Assembly: GCA_965228435.1 (NCBI GenBank)
Contig: OZ245818.1
Span: forward strand, 1,860,001-1,924,000
DNA length: 64,000 bases
Origin: Hoeflea_A sp965228435
Lineage (GTDB): Bacteria > Pseudomonadota > Alphaproteobacteria > Rhizobiales > Rhizobiaceae
Direction: 5' to 3'
Under the pieces are notes generated by a model that was given only the letters and a program-made list of their open reading frames with translations, was not told the DNA's origin and searched no databases. Below are positions 50,494 through 59,320 of this stretch, in pieces; the first letter of the stretch is position 1, and each line of letters starts with the position of its first letter. The position numbers were made by a program, and so were the translations under genes.

Positions 50494-52029
50494 CTACAAC
50501 CCTGCACGGTCGAGCGCGCGCTTTTCCCGCCTGCGTTGCACAGAAGAGGCGATATTCATCGCTTCCCGATATTTGGCGACCGTGCGCCGGGCAATATCAA
50601 TGCCGTCCTCTTTCAACAATCCGACGATGACATCATCCGACAGGATCTTGTTCGGCTTTTCATCGGCGATCATCTGACGAATCCGGTGCCGAACCGCCTC
50701 CGACGAATGGTCTTCTCCGGTTCCTGAAGCGGCTATCGAGGCGGTGAAAAAGAATTTCAGCTCGAATATGCCGCGTGACGTCAGCATGTATTTGTTGGAG
50801 GTGACGCGACTGACGGTCGATTCGTGCATATCGATCGCATCGGCAACCGATTTCAGGGTCAAAGGTCGCAGATGCGAAACGCCGCGGCTTAGAAAGGGCG
50901 CCTGCTGCCGGACGATCTCGCCGGCGACCTTCATGATGGTTTTGGCTCGCTGATCGAGGCTGCGGGTCAGCCAATTGGCCTCACGCATGCAGGTATTGAG
51001 ATACTCGACATCACTTGCGCTGCTGCCCGAGTGGGCCGATACCTCGATGAAATAGGCCTGATCGACAAGCACGCGCGGCAGGGTTTCCGGGTTGAGCTCA
51101 ATCGCCCAGGCGCCGTCTGCGCCGGGCCGCACGTGAACATCGGGCACGATTGCCTGGATGTTGGCACTGTCGAAACGGTTGCCCGGCTTGGGATCCAGCG
51201 ATCGGATTTCCGCCATCATGTCGAGAAGGTCGGCCTCCTCCACTTCGCAGAGGCGCCGCAGTGTTTTGAAATCACGGCGCGCGAGCAAAGGAAGGTTGGC
51301 GACCAAAGCCTCCATGGCCGGGTCGAAACGGTCGAGACGCTTGAGTTGCAACGCCAGGCACTCGGCCAGGTCACGCGCGAACAGACCCGGTGGGTCAAAG
51401 CCCTGCAATATTTGCAGAACCTCTTCCACCACAGTGATGTCGACCCCAAGACGCTCCGCAGTCTCCTGCACATCGCCCGTCAGATATCCGCAGGAATCGA
51501 GATGATCGGTGAGGTCGGCGGCGATGAGGCGCTTCGCCGGATCACCAAAGGCAAAAGCGATCTGTTCACCGACATGGTCGCGCAGCGTTCCGGTGGGTGC
51601 GGCGAAGCCATCAATATCGTGAAAGCCATCTCCTGACAGCGCGGCCGATCCCGGCATCGACTTCCACTGGGCTGCCAGTTCGGGCGCATCCGGCGCCCGT
51701 GCGCCGCTGTCTTCCGGGAAAACATCTTCCTGCGCGGCATCCAGCTGTGCCGAGATCTCGCTGCCACTGTGATCCAGTTCCGCACGGAACCAGTCCTCGC
51801 CGGCTGCAGGTTCGCTGGAAGCAGAATCGGCGCCGGAATCAACGGCATGGAGCTCACCGTCGTCGCTTCCGCTCTCCTGTTTCAGCAACGGGTTCTTTTC
51901 CACCTCCTGCTCGACATATTGCAGGAGTTCCGTGTGCGTCAGTTGCAGCAGTCGAATCGACTGCATCAGTTGCGGCGTCATGACCAGGGACTGGTTTTGC
52001 CGCATGTGGAGTTGGGCGGACAGCGCCAT
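50494..52029 (-). CDS. rpoN: RNA polymerase sigma-54 factor
   Basis: A 511-residue sigma-54. Region I (LVMTPQLMQSIRLLQL, 15-30) is Gln/Leu rich for activator contact; region II is acidic (about 50-105); the core-binding domain follows, and the RpoN box ARRTVAKYRE lies near residue 490. ATG 52029 after GGAGACC. It follows lptB, the usual order lptCAB-rpoN-hpf-ptsN. Confidence 0.96.
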   Translation of the reverse strand: MALSAQLHMRQNQSLVMTPQLMQSIRLLQLTHTELLQYVEQEVEKNPLLKQESGSDDGELHAVDSGADSASSEPAAGEDWFRAELDHSGSEISAQLDAAQEDVFPEDSGARAPDAPELAAQWKSMPGSAALSGDGFHDIDGFAAPTGTLRDHVGEQIAFAFGDPAKRLIAADLTDHLDSCGYLTGDVQETAERLGVDITVVEEVLQILQGFDPPGLFARDLAECLALQLKRLDRFDPAMEALVANLPLLARRDFKTLRRLCEVEEADLLDMMAEIRSLDPKPGNRFDSANIQAIVPDVHVRPGADGAWAIELNPETLPRVLVDQAYFIEVSAHSGSSASDVEYLNTCMREANWLTRSLDQRAKTIMKVAGEIVRQQAPFLSRGVSHLRPLTLKSVADAIDMHESTVSRVTSNKYMLTSRGIFELKFFFTASIAASGTGEDHSSEAVRHRIRQMIADEKPNKILSDDVIVGLLKEDGIDIARRTVAKYREAMNIASSVQRRREKRALDRAGL

Positions 52030-52101
52030 GAACCAGGGTCTCCAGTTACGCACACACACCGGAGTTGATCACAAATTTCCCGGCCTTACGCAGATTGGCC
52101 C

Positions 52102-52130
52102 AAAAATTGCCTTTTAGATCTAAATGTCAA
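52102..52130 (-). promoter_or_regulatory. Predicted rpoN promoter with a 12-base palindrome in the spacer
   Basis: Minus strand TTGACA at 52125-52130; a weak -10 (ATTTTT, 52102-52107) stands 17 bases away. The perfect palindrome TTTAGATCTAAA (52113-52124) fills most of the spacer. Confidence 0.45.
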
Positions 52131-52186
52131 GTTAAAACGGGGAAATCCGCCTCCGGCTGACTGCGGAAGCGACAATATGACCAAGG

Positions 52187-52972
52187 TTACAGCGTAAAGC
52201 TCTCGCCCAGGTAGAGCCGCCGGACCTCTGAATTGGCGACGATGTCGCCCGGGCGACCATGGGTCAGCACCTTGCCCGCATGAATGATATAGGCACGATC
52301 GATCAACCCGAGCGTCTCGCGCACATTGTGATCGGTGATCAGCACGCCGATGCCCCGCTGGGTCAGATGTCGGACAAGCGCCTGGATGTCCGAAACGGCA
52401 ATCGGATCGACACCGGCAAAGGGCTCATCGAGCAGCATGAATGTCGGATCCGAGGCAAGTGCCCGGGCGATCTCCAAACGTCTGCGCTCACCACCCGAGA
52501 GGGAAATGGACGGCGCTTTGCGCAAATGACCAATGTGGAACTCCTCCAACAGTTCATCCAGCCTGGCATCGCGCTTCTTGCGGTCTTTTTCGACAATTTC
52601 GAGAACGGCGCGGATGTTGCCCTCGACCGTAAGACCGCGAAAGATCGATGCCTCCTGCGGCAAATAGCCGACGCCGAGCCGAGCACGTCGGTACATGGGC
52701 ATATGGGTGACATCGTTGCCGTCGATCCGGATCGTACCCTCGTCCACGGGCACAAGGCCGGTAATCATGTAAAAGCAGGTGGTTTTGCCGGCACCGTTGG
52801 GGCCCAAAAGACCAACGGCCTCGCCGCGCCGCACACCCAACGATACGCCGTTGACCACACGCCGGTTTTTGTAGGTCTTGGTCAGGTTTCGGGCGATAAG
52901 CGTGCCCTCGAAGCGATCCTGGTCCGCCTCCTGCACGGGTTGACCCTGCGCCTTGGTGACGCTGTCCGGCAT
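52187..52972 (-). CDS. lptB: LPS export ABC transporter ATPase LptB
   Basis: A 261-residue cytosolic ATPase that powers extraction of LPS by LptFG. Walker A GPNGAGKTTC (about 57-66), signature SLSGGERRRLEIARAL (about 157-172), Walker B FMLLDEPFAGVDP (about 178-190). The N-terminal 25 residues are extra. It is the third gene of lptC-lptA-lptB. Confidence 0.95.
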   Translation of the reverse strand: MPDSVTKAQGQPVQEADQDRFEGTLIARNLTKTYKNRRVVNGVSLGVRRGEAVGLLGPNGAGKTTCFYMITGLVPVDEGTIRIDGNDVTHMPMYRRARLGVGYLPQEASIFRGLTVEGNIRAVLEIVEKDRKKRDARLDELLEEFHIGHLRKAPSISLSGGERRRLEIARALASDPTFMLLDEPFAGVDPIAVSDIQALVRHLTQRGIGVLITDHNVRETLGLIDRAYIIHAGKVLTHGRPGDIVANSEVRRLYLGESFTL

Positions 52973-52997
52973 GCGTGAACTTTCTCTTCGAGCGCCG

Positions 52998-53570
52998 TTA
53001 CTGACTGGGCCGCTTATTGGACTTCGGATCGAGCTGAATGCGGACGCGATCGCCGCAACTGTCGAGTCTAGCTTCCCCGGTCTGCATGAAAACCGTCAGC
53101 TTGCACCCGATGAAAACATTGCCTCCATCCGTCAGCACGACACGCTTGCCGGTCAATTCCACAACCTCGGTGCGCATGTTGAACTCACCAGCGTCGGCCG
53201 TGGCTTCCTGTTCTTCGGTGCGAATGTAGACCTTGTCGGCAACGTTGATGCGTTCGATCTGCGAAGTTCCCTCCGAAATCGATCCTCCGTCGCGGGCATA
53301 GTAAACTGTCATGGTCCCGGATTGCATCTGCGTGGTTCCCTGAACGACCCGCACATTGCCGGTGAAGATGGCGCGACCCTCCGCGTCCTGCACTTGCAGC
53401 TTATCGCTTTCGATCTGGATCGGCTCATCCGATGACAGGGCAAGGCCCGACATGCGGCTGGCCGTTGAATCCTGCGCCGCCACAGGTCCGGCGATCATCA
53501 TGGCAACGGCGAAAGCCGCACAAAAACGCAAAGGTTTTGCCATGTCGGGGAAACGACGGGTGGGTATCAT
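52998..53570 (-). CDS. lptA: LPS transport periplasmic protein LptA (OstA-like)
   Basis: A 190-residue periplasmic bridge protein. A signal peptide ends near GPVAAQ (residue about 33). The OstA fold shows in PIQIESDKLQVQDAEGRAIFTG and VRVVQGTTQMQSG. The start at ATG 53570 has AGGAAG upstream; ATG 53543 lacks one. It precedes lptB by 25 bases. Confidence 0.9.
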   Translation of the reverse strand: MIPTRRFPDMAKPLRFCAAFAVAMMIAGPVAAQDSTASRMSGLALSSDEPIQIESDKLQVQDAEGRAIFTGNVRVVQGTTQMQSGTMTVYYARDGGSISEGTSQIERINVADKVYIRTEEQEATADAGEFNMRTEVVELTGKRVVLTDGGNVFIGCKLTVFMQTGEARLDSCGDRVRIQLDPKSNKRPSQ

Positions 53571-53582
53571 TTCGTTCGCTTC

Positions 53583-54260
53583 CTATTGTGTCTCGTTTCC
53601 GGTTTTCTTGTCGGACTTCAGCGCGCCCGGCAGAACGGTCATATGCACATCGTGCTCGAAGACAATCTCGCGGCCGCTGTCCAGCATCACCAGGCTTTCT
53701 GCGACAATCCGCGCCTGCTCCGTCTTGATGTCGACCCTCTTCTGCGTCTTCAGCGTGCCGGCGTCAACATCGATGTTGGCGTCCTGGAGCTGCGCTGTCA
53801 TACCGCTTTCGGTGGTCACGGTGAAGGGTTGGTCAAGGACGAGAAACTCCTCGTCCCGGTTATAGTAGCCACTGATGGCGTTCAGCATCGCAGTGTCGTC
53901 ACGCGTCACCGGAAAATCGGCCACGATATCCTCGAGCCTTATGACCGCCGGAGCCGACAATTCCTGAACGGCCCGCGTCGCGCTGATCGAATAGTCGCGC
54001 GCATCATCAACCGGACCTGTCATGACGGGATTGCGCATGATGAGCTTGCCGTCCGTAACGACAAGATCGCCGATCGAGGCACCTTCCGGTAGTGCTCGCG
54101 AAATCATCGTCGTACCCGTAAAGGCCAGAATCGCCAGGACGGCCGCGACGGGAAACATCCATTTCAGGACCCACACGCGTCTGGAGTGCCGAACTGCCTT
54201 GGCGTAGTGCCGACTGGCGCCGCCGCCGTTTGCACGGTTTGTTGTTATTGTCGTTTTCAA
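53583..54260 (-). CDS. lptC: LPS export periplasmic anchor LptC
   Basis: A 225-residue bitopic protein: one membrane helix (about residues 32-52, WMFPVAAVLAILAF) and a periplasmic beta-jellyroll that passes LPS to LptA. I prefer the TTG at 54260 because AGGA stands 6 bases before it and the length then matches relatives; a GTG at 54287 is the alternative. It heads the lptC-lptA-lptB set and is divergent from the sppA-like gene. Confidence 0.85.
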   Translation of the reverse strand: MKTTITTNRANGGGASRHYAKAVRHSRRVWVLKWMFPVAAVLAILAFTGTTMISRALPEGASIGDLVVTDGKLIMRNPVMTGPVDDARDYSISATRAVQELSAPAVIRLEDIVADFPVTRDDTAMLNAISGYYNRDEEFLVLDQPFTVTTESGMTAQLQDANIDVDAGTLKTQKRVDIKTEQARIVAESLVMLDSGREIVFEHDVHMTVLPGALKSDKKTGNETQ

Positions 54261-54481
54261 ATGCGGTCCTGGCCCTGTCCCTGACACCGCTTGCCGGATG
54301 GGCTTTTCCGGAAGCTGGCGGAACTTATCATATGGGCTCGGGCCCTTACAGTCTCAATATGTCTTTTTATGCACGGTAACAATGCGGTAGAGTGCCCCTT
54401 CAGACTGCCGCATTAGTTTGTTGGGCGTCAGTCCACAGCCCGACGCCTGTGGCAGCCAAATCACAAAATGGAACAGCCCCC

Positions 54482-55450
54482 ATGGACCAGACCGGCATTG
54501 CAGACCGCCGCCGCCTCCGCCGAAAGCTGACTTTCTGGCGCGTTGCCTCCCTCGTCATCGTGCTCGCCGCCGTTGTCGGCATCGTTGCCAGCAGCAACGT
54601 ACAAGACCCGATCGGTGGCCGCTCGACCGATCATGTCGCCCGAGTGACGATTTCCGGATTGGTAACGGACAATTCAGAACTGCTGAAGCGTCTGGAGGAC
54701 ATCCGCAAAAACGACCGGGCCAAGGCGCTGATCGTGCGTCTGGAGTCGCCGGGCGGCACGTCCTATGGCGGAGAGGCGATCTATAGAGCGGTTCGCGCCG
54801 TTGCCGCTGAAAAACCGGTGGCTGCCGAGGTGCGCACGCTGGCCGCCTCGGCGGCCTATATGATCGCCTGCGGAAGCGACTATATCGTCGCCGGCGATAC
54901 ATCGCTTGTCGGCTCCATCGGGGTTATCTTTCAATACGCCCAAGTCTCTGATCTTTTGGACAAAATCGGCGTATCCGTTGATGAAATAAAGTCGGCGCCG
55001 CTGAAAGCCGAACCGTCGCCCTTCCACGCCGCCAGCGACGAAGCCAAGGCCATGATCCGTTCGATGGTCGACGACACCTATGACTGGTTCGTCGACCTGG
55101 TCGCCGAACGGCGCGGCCTGACAGCGGCGCGGGCCAGAGCTTTGGCTGACGGCAGCGTGTTCACCGGTCGCCAGGCCGCCGACAACGGGCTCGTCGATGC
55201 GGTCGGAGGCGAGACGGAAATCCGCACCTGGATGACGGAGAAGGGTATCGACGAATCGCTGAAGATTGTCGAGTGGGAGCGGCGTCGTTCCGGTGGCGAA
55301 CTGCTGTTCGGAGACACCGCCGCGCACCTGCTTAATCTGCTCGAGGGAGGTGGAATTCCGTTTACCAAGGAGTTGCGGTCGCTCGCCGACCGCAAGTTGT
55401 TCCTTGACGGCCTTGTTTCTGTTTGGCAATTTGGCCCAGCCGATCAATAG
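54482..55450 (+). CDS. sppA: Signal peptide peptidase SppA-like, S49 family
   Basis: A 322-residue short-form SppA. One N-terminal membrane helix (about 17-38) is followed by the S49 domain: GLESP-like RLESPGGTSYGG, nucleophile Ser in LAASAAYMIA, and the general-base Lys in SAPLKAEPSPF. It degrades cleaved signal peptides in the membrane. ATG 54482 has only a weak GGAAC site. Followed by ihfB after 20 bases. Confidence 0.9.
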   Translation: MDQTGIADRRRLRRKLTFWRVASLVIVLAAVVGIVASSNVQDPIGGRSTDHVARVTISGLVTDNSELLKRLEDIRKNDRAKALIVRLESPGGTSYGGEAIYRAVRAVAAEKPVAAEVRTLAASAAYMIACGSDYIVAGDTSLVGSIGVIFQYAQVSDLLDKIGVSVDEIKSAPLKAEPSPFHAASDEAKAMIRSMVDDTYDWFVDLVAERRGLTAARARALADGSVFTGRQAADNGLVDAVGGETEIRTWMTEKGIDESLKIVEWERRRSGGELLFGDTAAHLLNLLEGGGIPFTKELRSLADRKLFLDGLVSVWQFGPADQ

Positions 55451-55470
55451 TGCGGATGAGGGGAACAGCC

Positions 55471-55761
55471 GTGATCAAGTCGGAATTGATTCATTTAATC
55501 GCTGCCCGCAATCCGCATTTGTACCATCGCGACGTCGAAAACATCGTCAACGCCATTCTTGATGAGATCACCGATGCTCTATCGGATGGCAACCGCGTCG
55601 AATTGCGCGGCTTCGGCGCATTTTCCGTCAAGAACCGGCCATCGCGCGCCGGCCGCAACCCGCGTACGGGCGAAGCGGTGTTTGTCGAGGAAAAGTGGGT
55701 GCCGTTTTTCAAAACCGGCAAGGAGTTGCGCGAACGCCTGAATCCGGGCGACCCGGGCTAG
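55471..55761 (+). CDS. ihfB: Integration host factor beta subunit
   Basis: A 96-residue DNA-bending protein of the HU/IHF family. NPHLYHRDVENIVNAIL, VELRGFGAFSVK and the DNA-wedging loop RNPRTGE are typical. The GTG at 55471 is chosen: GAGGGGA lies 7-8 bases upstream and relatives start IKSEL; the ATG at 55456 would add five residues. IHF assists sigma-54 promoters and recombination. Downstream of the sppA-like gene. Confidence 0.94.
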   Translation: MIKSELIHLIAARNPHLYHRDVENIVNAILDEITDALSDGNRVELRGFGAFSVKNRPSRAGRNPRTGEAVFVEEKWVPFFKTGKELRERLNPGDPG

Positions 55762-55848
55762 CGACGCGACTCCATATCGCATAGGCAAGCCTCTGGTCTC
55801 GACCGGATCGCGGTGCTATGCCTGCGTCGAACAACTGATGTGGATGTC

Positions 55849-56187
55849 ATGGCACGCAAGCTCATCACCTTTGTCATACTGGTACCCATCGCGGTCGTGC
55901 TGATCGTATTGTCGGTCGCCAATCGCGGCTCCGTCACGCTGGCGCTCAACCCGTTTCAGCCCTCCGACAGCCTGCTGTCGCTGAGCGCGCCGTTCTTCGT
56001 CTTCCTGTTTGCGGCTTTCATGCTCGGTATGGTCGTCGGGTCGCTGGCGACCTGGTTCAAACAGGGCAAGTACCGCAAGAAGGCTCGGGTCGAAGCACGC
56101 GAAGCGGTCAAGTGGCACACCGAGGCCGACAAGCAGCGCGAACGCGCCGAAGGCGTCGCCGCACAAAAAGCCCTGCCCTCGGCCTGA
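55849..56187 (+). CDS. LapA-domain membrane protein
   Basis: A 112-residue protein with two membrane helices (about 5-23 and 45-66) and a charged cytoplasmic C-terminus likely to form a coiled coil (KQGKYRKKARVEAREAVKWHTEADKQRERAE region). This fits the lipopolysaccharide assembly protein A (DUF1049) family, though the name comes from E. coli and the role here is unproven. It follows ihfB by 87 bases, a common alphaproteobacterial arrangement. Confidence 0.85.
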   Translation: MARKLITFVILVPIAVVLIVLSVANRGSVTLALNPFQPSDSLLSLSAPFFVFLFAAFMLGMVVGSLATWFKQGKYRKKARVEAREAVKWHTEADKQRERAEGVAAQKALPSA

Positions 56188-56236
56188 TCAAACCGATCCC
56201 TTTTCCATTCGATTGGCACCAGTTTTGGTGTGGTGC

Positions 56237-56683
56237 TTAGTCGCCTCCGCCGACAACCTTACCGAACTTGGTGAAGAACTGGCCGGCCAGTTTCTTGGAG
56301 GTCGAATCGATCAGGCGGGATCCGAGCTGCGCCAGCTTGCCGCCAACCTGCGCCTTGACGTCGTAGACCAGGATCGTTTCAGCACCGTCCTCTCGGAGCG
56401 AAACATCGGCCCCACCTTTCGCGAAACCGGCAATGCCGCCCTTGCCTTCGCCGGTGATGGTATAACCCTCGGGTGGATTGATGTTTTCCAGAACGACAGA
56501 CCCCTTGAACGTGGCCGAAACCGGGCCGATCCTCAGTTTCACCGCGGCTGACATTTCGTTCTCGCCGGTCATTTCCAGCGATTGGCAGCCTGGAATGCAC
56601 TGTTTGAGGATTTCCGGATCGTTGAGCGCCGCCCATACCGTCTCGCGCGACGCCGCGATGCGTTCTTCGCCGTTCATTTCCAT
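56237..56683 (-). CDS. CoxG-like SRPBCC protein (carbon monoxide dehydrogenase subunit G family)
   Basis: A 148-residue START-like domain protein. ERIAASRETVWAALNDPEILKQCIPG (opening) and YDVKAQVGGKLAQLGSRLI (near the end) are the CoxG family patterns. CoxG anchors CO dehydrogenase to the membrane in Oligotropha; here no cox genes are visible, so the role is open. GGAGGAAG precedes ATG 56683. It ends in KVVGGGD. Confidence 0.88.
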   Translation of the reverse strand: MEMNGEERIAASRETVWAALNDPEILKQCIPGCQSLEMTGENEMSAAVKLRIGPVSATFKGSVVLENINPPEGYTITGEGKGGIAGFAKGGADVSLREDGAETILVYDVKAQVGGKLAQLGSRLIDSTSKKLAGQFFTKFGKVVGGGD

Positions 56684-56843
56684 ACGGTCTTCCTCCGCTT
56701 GATGCTGCCGGTCCGATGGGCCGGATGTGCGCGTTTCTCCGTGACGGTCCTGTCCGACGCCTGTCTTCCACAAAACGCCTTTGCCACACCGCGGCGCGAT
56801 GCTATTTGCTTTGAGCTGCCGGGCCAAGTCCTGGGCAAGAGGA

Positions 56844-57911
56844 ATGGATAGTTTTTTGAAAGCAACACCAGGCCGCAACCGGCGCCACAGGGATCGCCGC
56901 GGAAAACCCGCCGGGCAGTCCGGACGGTCCGACAACCGAGGTGGACAATCGCCGACTGTCAGGCAGGCGCCACGAGCTGAGTCTATTCCGCAACGTCCGC
57001 CGCGCGCCGGAGATCGGCCTGGTGAACGACTGCCTGTGATTCTCGAAACATTGGGGAATGACGACTTTCAGTTGCTGGACAGCGGCCGGGGCGAGAAGCT
57101 GGAGCAGTACGGACCCTACCGGATTGTCCGCCCCGAGGCGCAGGCGCTCTGGCCGCGCGGGCTTGCGGACAGTGAGTGGGGCAAGGCAGACGCGGTCTTT
57201 ACCGGCGACACCGACGAAGACGGCATGGGCCGCTGGCGCTTTCCTCAGACCCCGCTCGGCGAAACCTGGCCTATGCGACTTTGCGGTGTCGACTTCCATG
57301 GCCGGTTCACCGCTTTTCGCCATGTCGGCGTGTTTCCGGAACAGGCCGCTCACTGGACCCATATGCGTCAACTGATCGAGACCGCGGACCGCCCGGTTCG
57401 GGTGCTGAACCTGTTTGGCTATACCGGCGTCGCCTCGCTGATCGCGGCCGCAGCCGGAGCCGATGTGACCCATGTCGACGCTTCAAAAAAGGCCATCGGA
57501 TGGGCGCGGGAGAATCAGCAACTTTCCGGCCTGGAAGACCGGCCGATCCGCTGGATCTGCGACGATGCGATGAAATTCATCGCACGGGAAGAAAGGCGGG
57601 CAAAAACCTACGACATTATCCTCACCGATCCGCCGAAATTCGGCCGCGGTCCAAATGGAGAGGTCTGGCAGCTGTTCGACCACCTGCCGGCGATGCTCGA
57701 CATCTGCCGGTCGATCCTGTCGAAAGACGCGCTGGCGCTGGTGCTCACAGCCTATTCGATCCGGGCATCGTTTTTCTCGATCCACGAGTTGATGCGCGAA
57801 ACCATGCGCGGCGCCGGCGGAACCGTCGAATCGGGCGAACTGGTGTTGCGTGAAAGCGCCCAGGGGCGGGCCCTGTCCACCTCGCTGTTCAGCCGCTGGG
57901 TGGCGTCATGA
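56844..57911 (+). CDS. Class I SAM-dependent rRNA methyltransferase (COG1092-like)
   Basis: A 355-residue protein with a basic, disordered N-terminal 65 residues and a C-terminal Rossmann domain. NLFGYTGVASLIAA (about 190-203) is motif I and LTDPPKFGRGP (about 254-264) motif IV with the DPPK typical of RlmI/RlmK-type m5C or m2G enzymes. The target base is not known. ATG 56844 sits directly on AGAGGA, too close to be ideal; a TTG at 56856 is possible. It overlaps the next gene by 4 bases. Confidence 0.85.
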   Translation: MDSFLKATPGRNRRHRDRRGKPAGQSGRSDNRGGQSPTVRQAPRAESIPQRPPRAGDRPGERLPVILETLGNDDFQLLDSGRGEKLEQYGPYRIVRPEAQALWPRGLADSEWGKADAVFTGDTDEDGMGRWRFPQTPLGETWPMRLCGVDFHGRFTAFRHVGVFPEQAAHWTHMRQLIETADRPVRVLNLFGYTGVASLIAAAAGADVTHVDASKKAIGWARENQQLSGLEDRPIRWICDDAMKFIAREERRAKTYDIILTDPPKFGRGPNGEVWQLFDHLPAMLDICRSILSKDALALVLTAYSIRASFFSIHELMRETMRGAGGTVESGELVLRESAQGRALSTSLFSRWVAS

Positions 57912-58744
57912 CGGGGCCCGGACGCGTGGGGCGCGTCAAGGAGATCAGCAGCCTCGCCAATCCCCTGATCAAGGACATCCGCGCACTGTCGCTGAAGAAG
58001 AACCGTGATCGCAGCGGCACCTTTCTCGCCGAAGGCCTGAAGCTGATCATCGATGCCCTTGAACATGACTGGACCATCCGCACGCTGATCTACGCCCGCT
58101 CGGCAAAGGCAAATCGTGAAGTCGAAACCGTCGCGGCCAGAACAGTGGCCGGCGGCGGCTTGGTGCTCGAAGTCACTGAAAAGGTGCTTGGAGCCATCAC
58201 ACGCCGGGACAATCCGCAAATGGTCTGCGGTGTTTTCGAGCAACGGTTTCGGCCGTTGACCGAGCTCACCCCAAAGCCTCGTGAAACCTATGTGGCGCTC
58301 GACCGGGTTCGTGACCCCGGCAACCTTGGAACAATCATCCGCACGGCCGATGCGGCGGGCGCCAGCGGCGTCATCCTTGTTGGTGACAGCACCGATCCTT
58401 TTTCACTGGAAACGGTGCGGGCGACCATGGGATCCGTTTTTGCAATGCCGATCGCCAAAACCGGCATCGATGAGTTGCTTGCCTGGCATGGGTCGGCCGG
58501 AGCTTTGCTGGTCGGAACGCACCTAGCCGGGGCGGTCGATTATCGCAGCATCGACTATGCCGAGCGACCAACGGTGCTTTTGATGGGTAATGAACAGGCC
58601 GGGCTCCCCGATGAGCTGGCGGCCGCATGCGAGGTTCTGGCGCTTATCCCGCAGGCCGGCCGGGCCGATTCGCTCAACCTGGCTGTCGCCACCGGCATTA
58701 TGCTGTTCGAGGCCCGCCGATCATTCCTGGAGCTCTCATCATGA
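57908..58744 (+). CDS. SpoU/TrmH-family RNA 2'-O-methyltransferase
   Basis: A 278-residue SPOUT-fold enzyme. Motif 1 is LDRVRDPGNLGTIIRTADAAG-like (about 131-150), motif 2 VLLMGNEQAGL (about 224-234), motif 3 IPQAGRADSLNLAVATGI. The N-terminal part resembles the substrate-binding domain of RlmB/TsnR proteins. The target could be 23S rRNA or tRNA. Start overlaps the previous stop and its own stop overlaps lspA (ATGA each), so three genes are coupled. Confidence 0.88.
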   Translation: MTGPGRVGRVKEISSLANPLIKDIRALSLKKNRDRSGTFLAEGLKLIIDALEHDWTIRTLIYARSAKANREVETVAARTVAGGGLVLEVTEKVLGAITRRDNPQMVCGVFEQRFRPLTELTPKPRETYVALDRVRDPGNLGTIIRTADAAGASGVILVGDSTDPFSLETVRATMGSVFAMPIAKTGIDELLAWHGSAGALLVGTHLAGAVDYRSIDYAERPTVLLMGNEQAGLPDELAAACEVLALIPQAGRADSLNLAVATGIMLFEARRSFLELSS

Positions 58745-59250
58745 TACCGCTGCTGTCGCGACGCCGTTTCGCCATGTCGATGCTGGCGATCCTGGTTGCC
58801 CTCGATCAGTTGTTCAAATGGTTGGTGGAAACCCGGCTGCCGTTCCAGGAGCAGGTGGTCGTGTTGCCGGTGTTTTCTCTGTTTCGCACGCACAATGAGG
58901 GCATCGCCTTTTCCATGCTCACGGGCATGAACGAAACCTGGCTTCTGGCCATGATCCTGGCAGTCATCGCCTTCGTCACCTATTTGTGGGCGCGCAGCTC
59001 GCCCAGCCGCTGGATCAGCCAGATCGGATTCATTCTCGTGGTGGCGGGAGCCTTGGGAAATCTGATCGATCGGGCGGTGCTCGGCTACGTGGTCGATTAC
59101 CTGCTGTTTCACATCGGCAACTGGTACTTCGCCGTGTTCAATTTTGCCGATGCCCTGATTTCTATGGGCGCTGCTGCAATCGTTATCGACGAACTGTTCG
59201 GTCGCTGGATTTACCGCGGCGAAGCGCAAAACAATGCCTCTGGGCAATAG
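58741..59250 (+). CDS. lspA: Lipoprotein signal peptidase LspA
   Basis: A 169-residue inner-membrane aspartyl protease with four hydrophobic segments. Catalytic aspartates lie in ALGNLIDRAVLGYVVDYL (family motif C) and FNFADALI (motif D). It removes signal peptides from prolipoproteins, before Lnt (also in this window) acts. The start ATG overlaps the TrmH-like stop by 4 bases. Confidence 0.94.
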   Translation: MIPLLSRRRFAMSMLAILVALDQLFKWLVETRLPFQEQVVVLPVFSLFRTHNEGIAFSMLTGMNETWLLAMILAVIAFVTYLWARSSPSRWISQIGFILVVAGALGNLIDRAVLGYVVDYLLFHIGNWYFAVFNFADALISMGAAAIVIDELFGRWIYRGEAQNNASGQ

Positions 59251-59320
59251 CCAAATCGAACTTTGCATGGCAGATAGGGACCGATCGTTCCATTATCGCC
59301 TTTTTTGAGGGAGAATTTTC

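Noticed and set aside
55423..55470. Longer start for ihfB (TTG 55423 or ATG 55456)
   Set aside because: The GTG at 55471 has the best ribosome-binding site and gives the usual IKSEL start.
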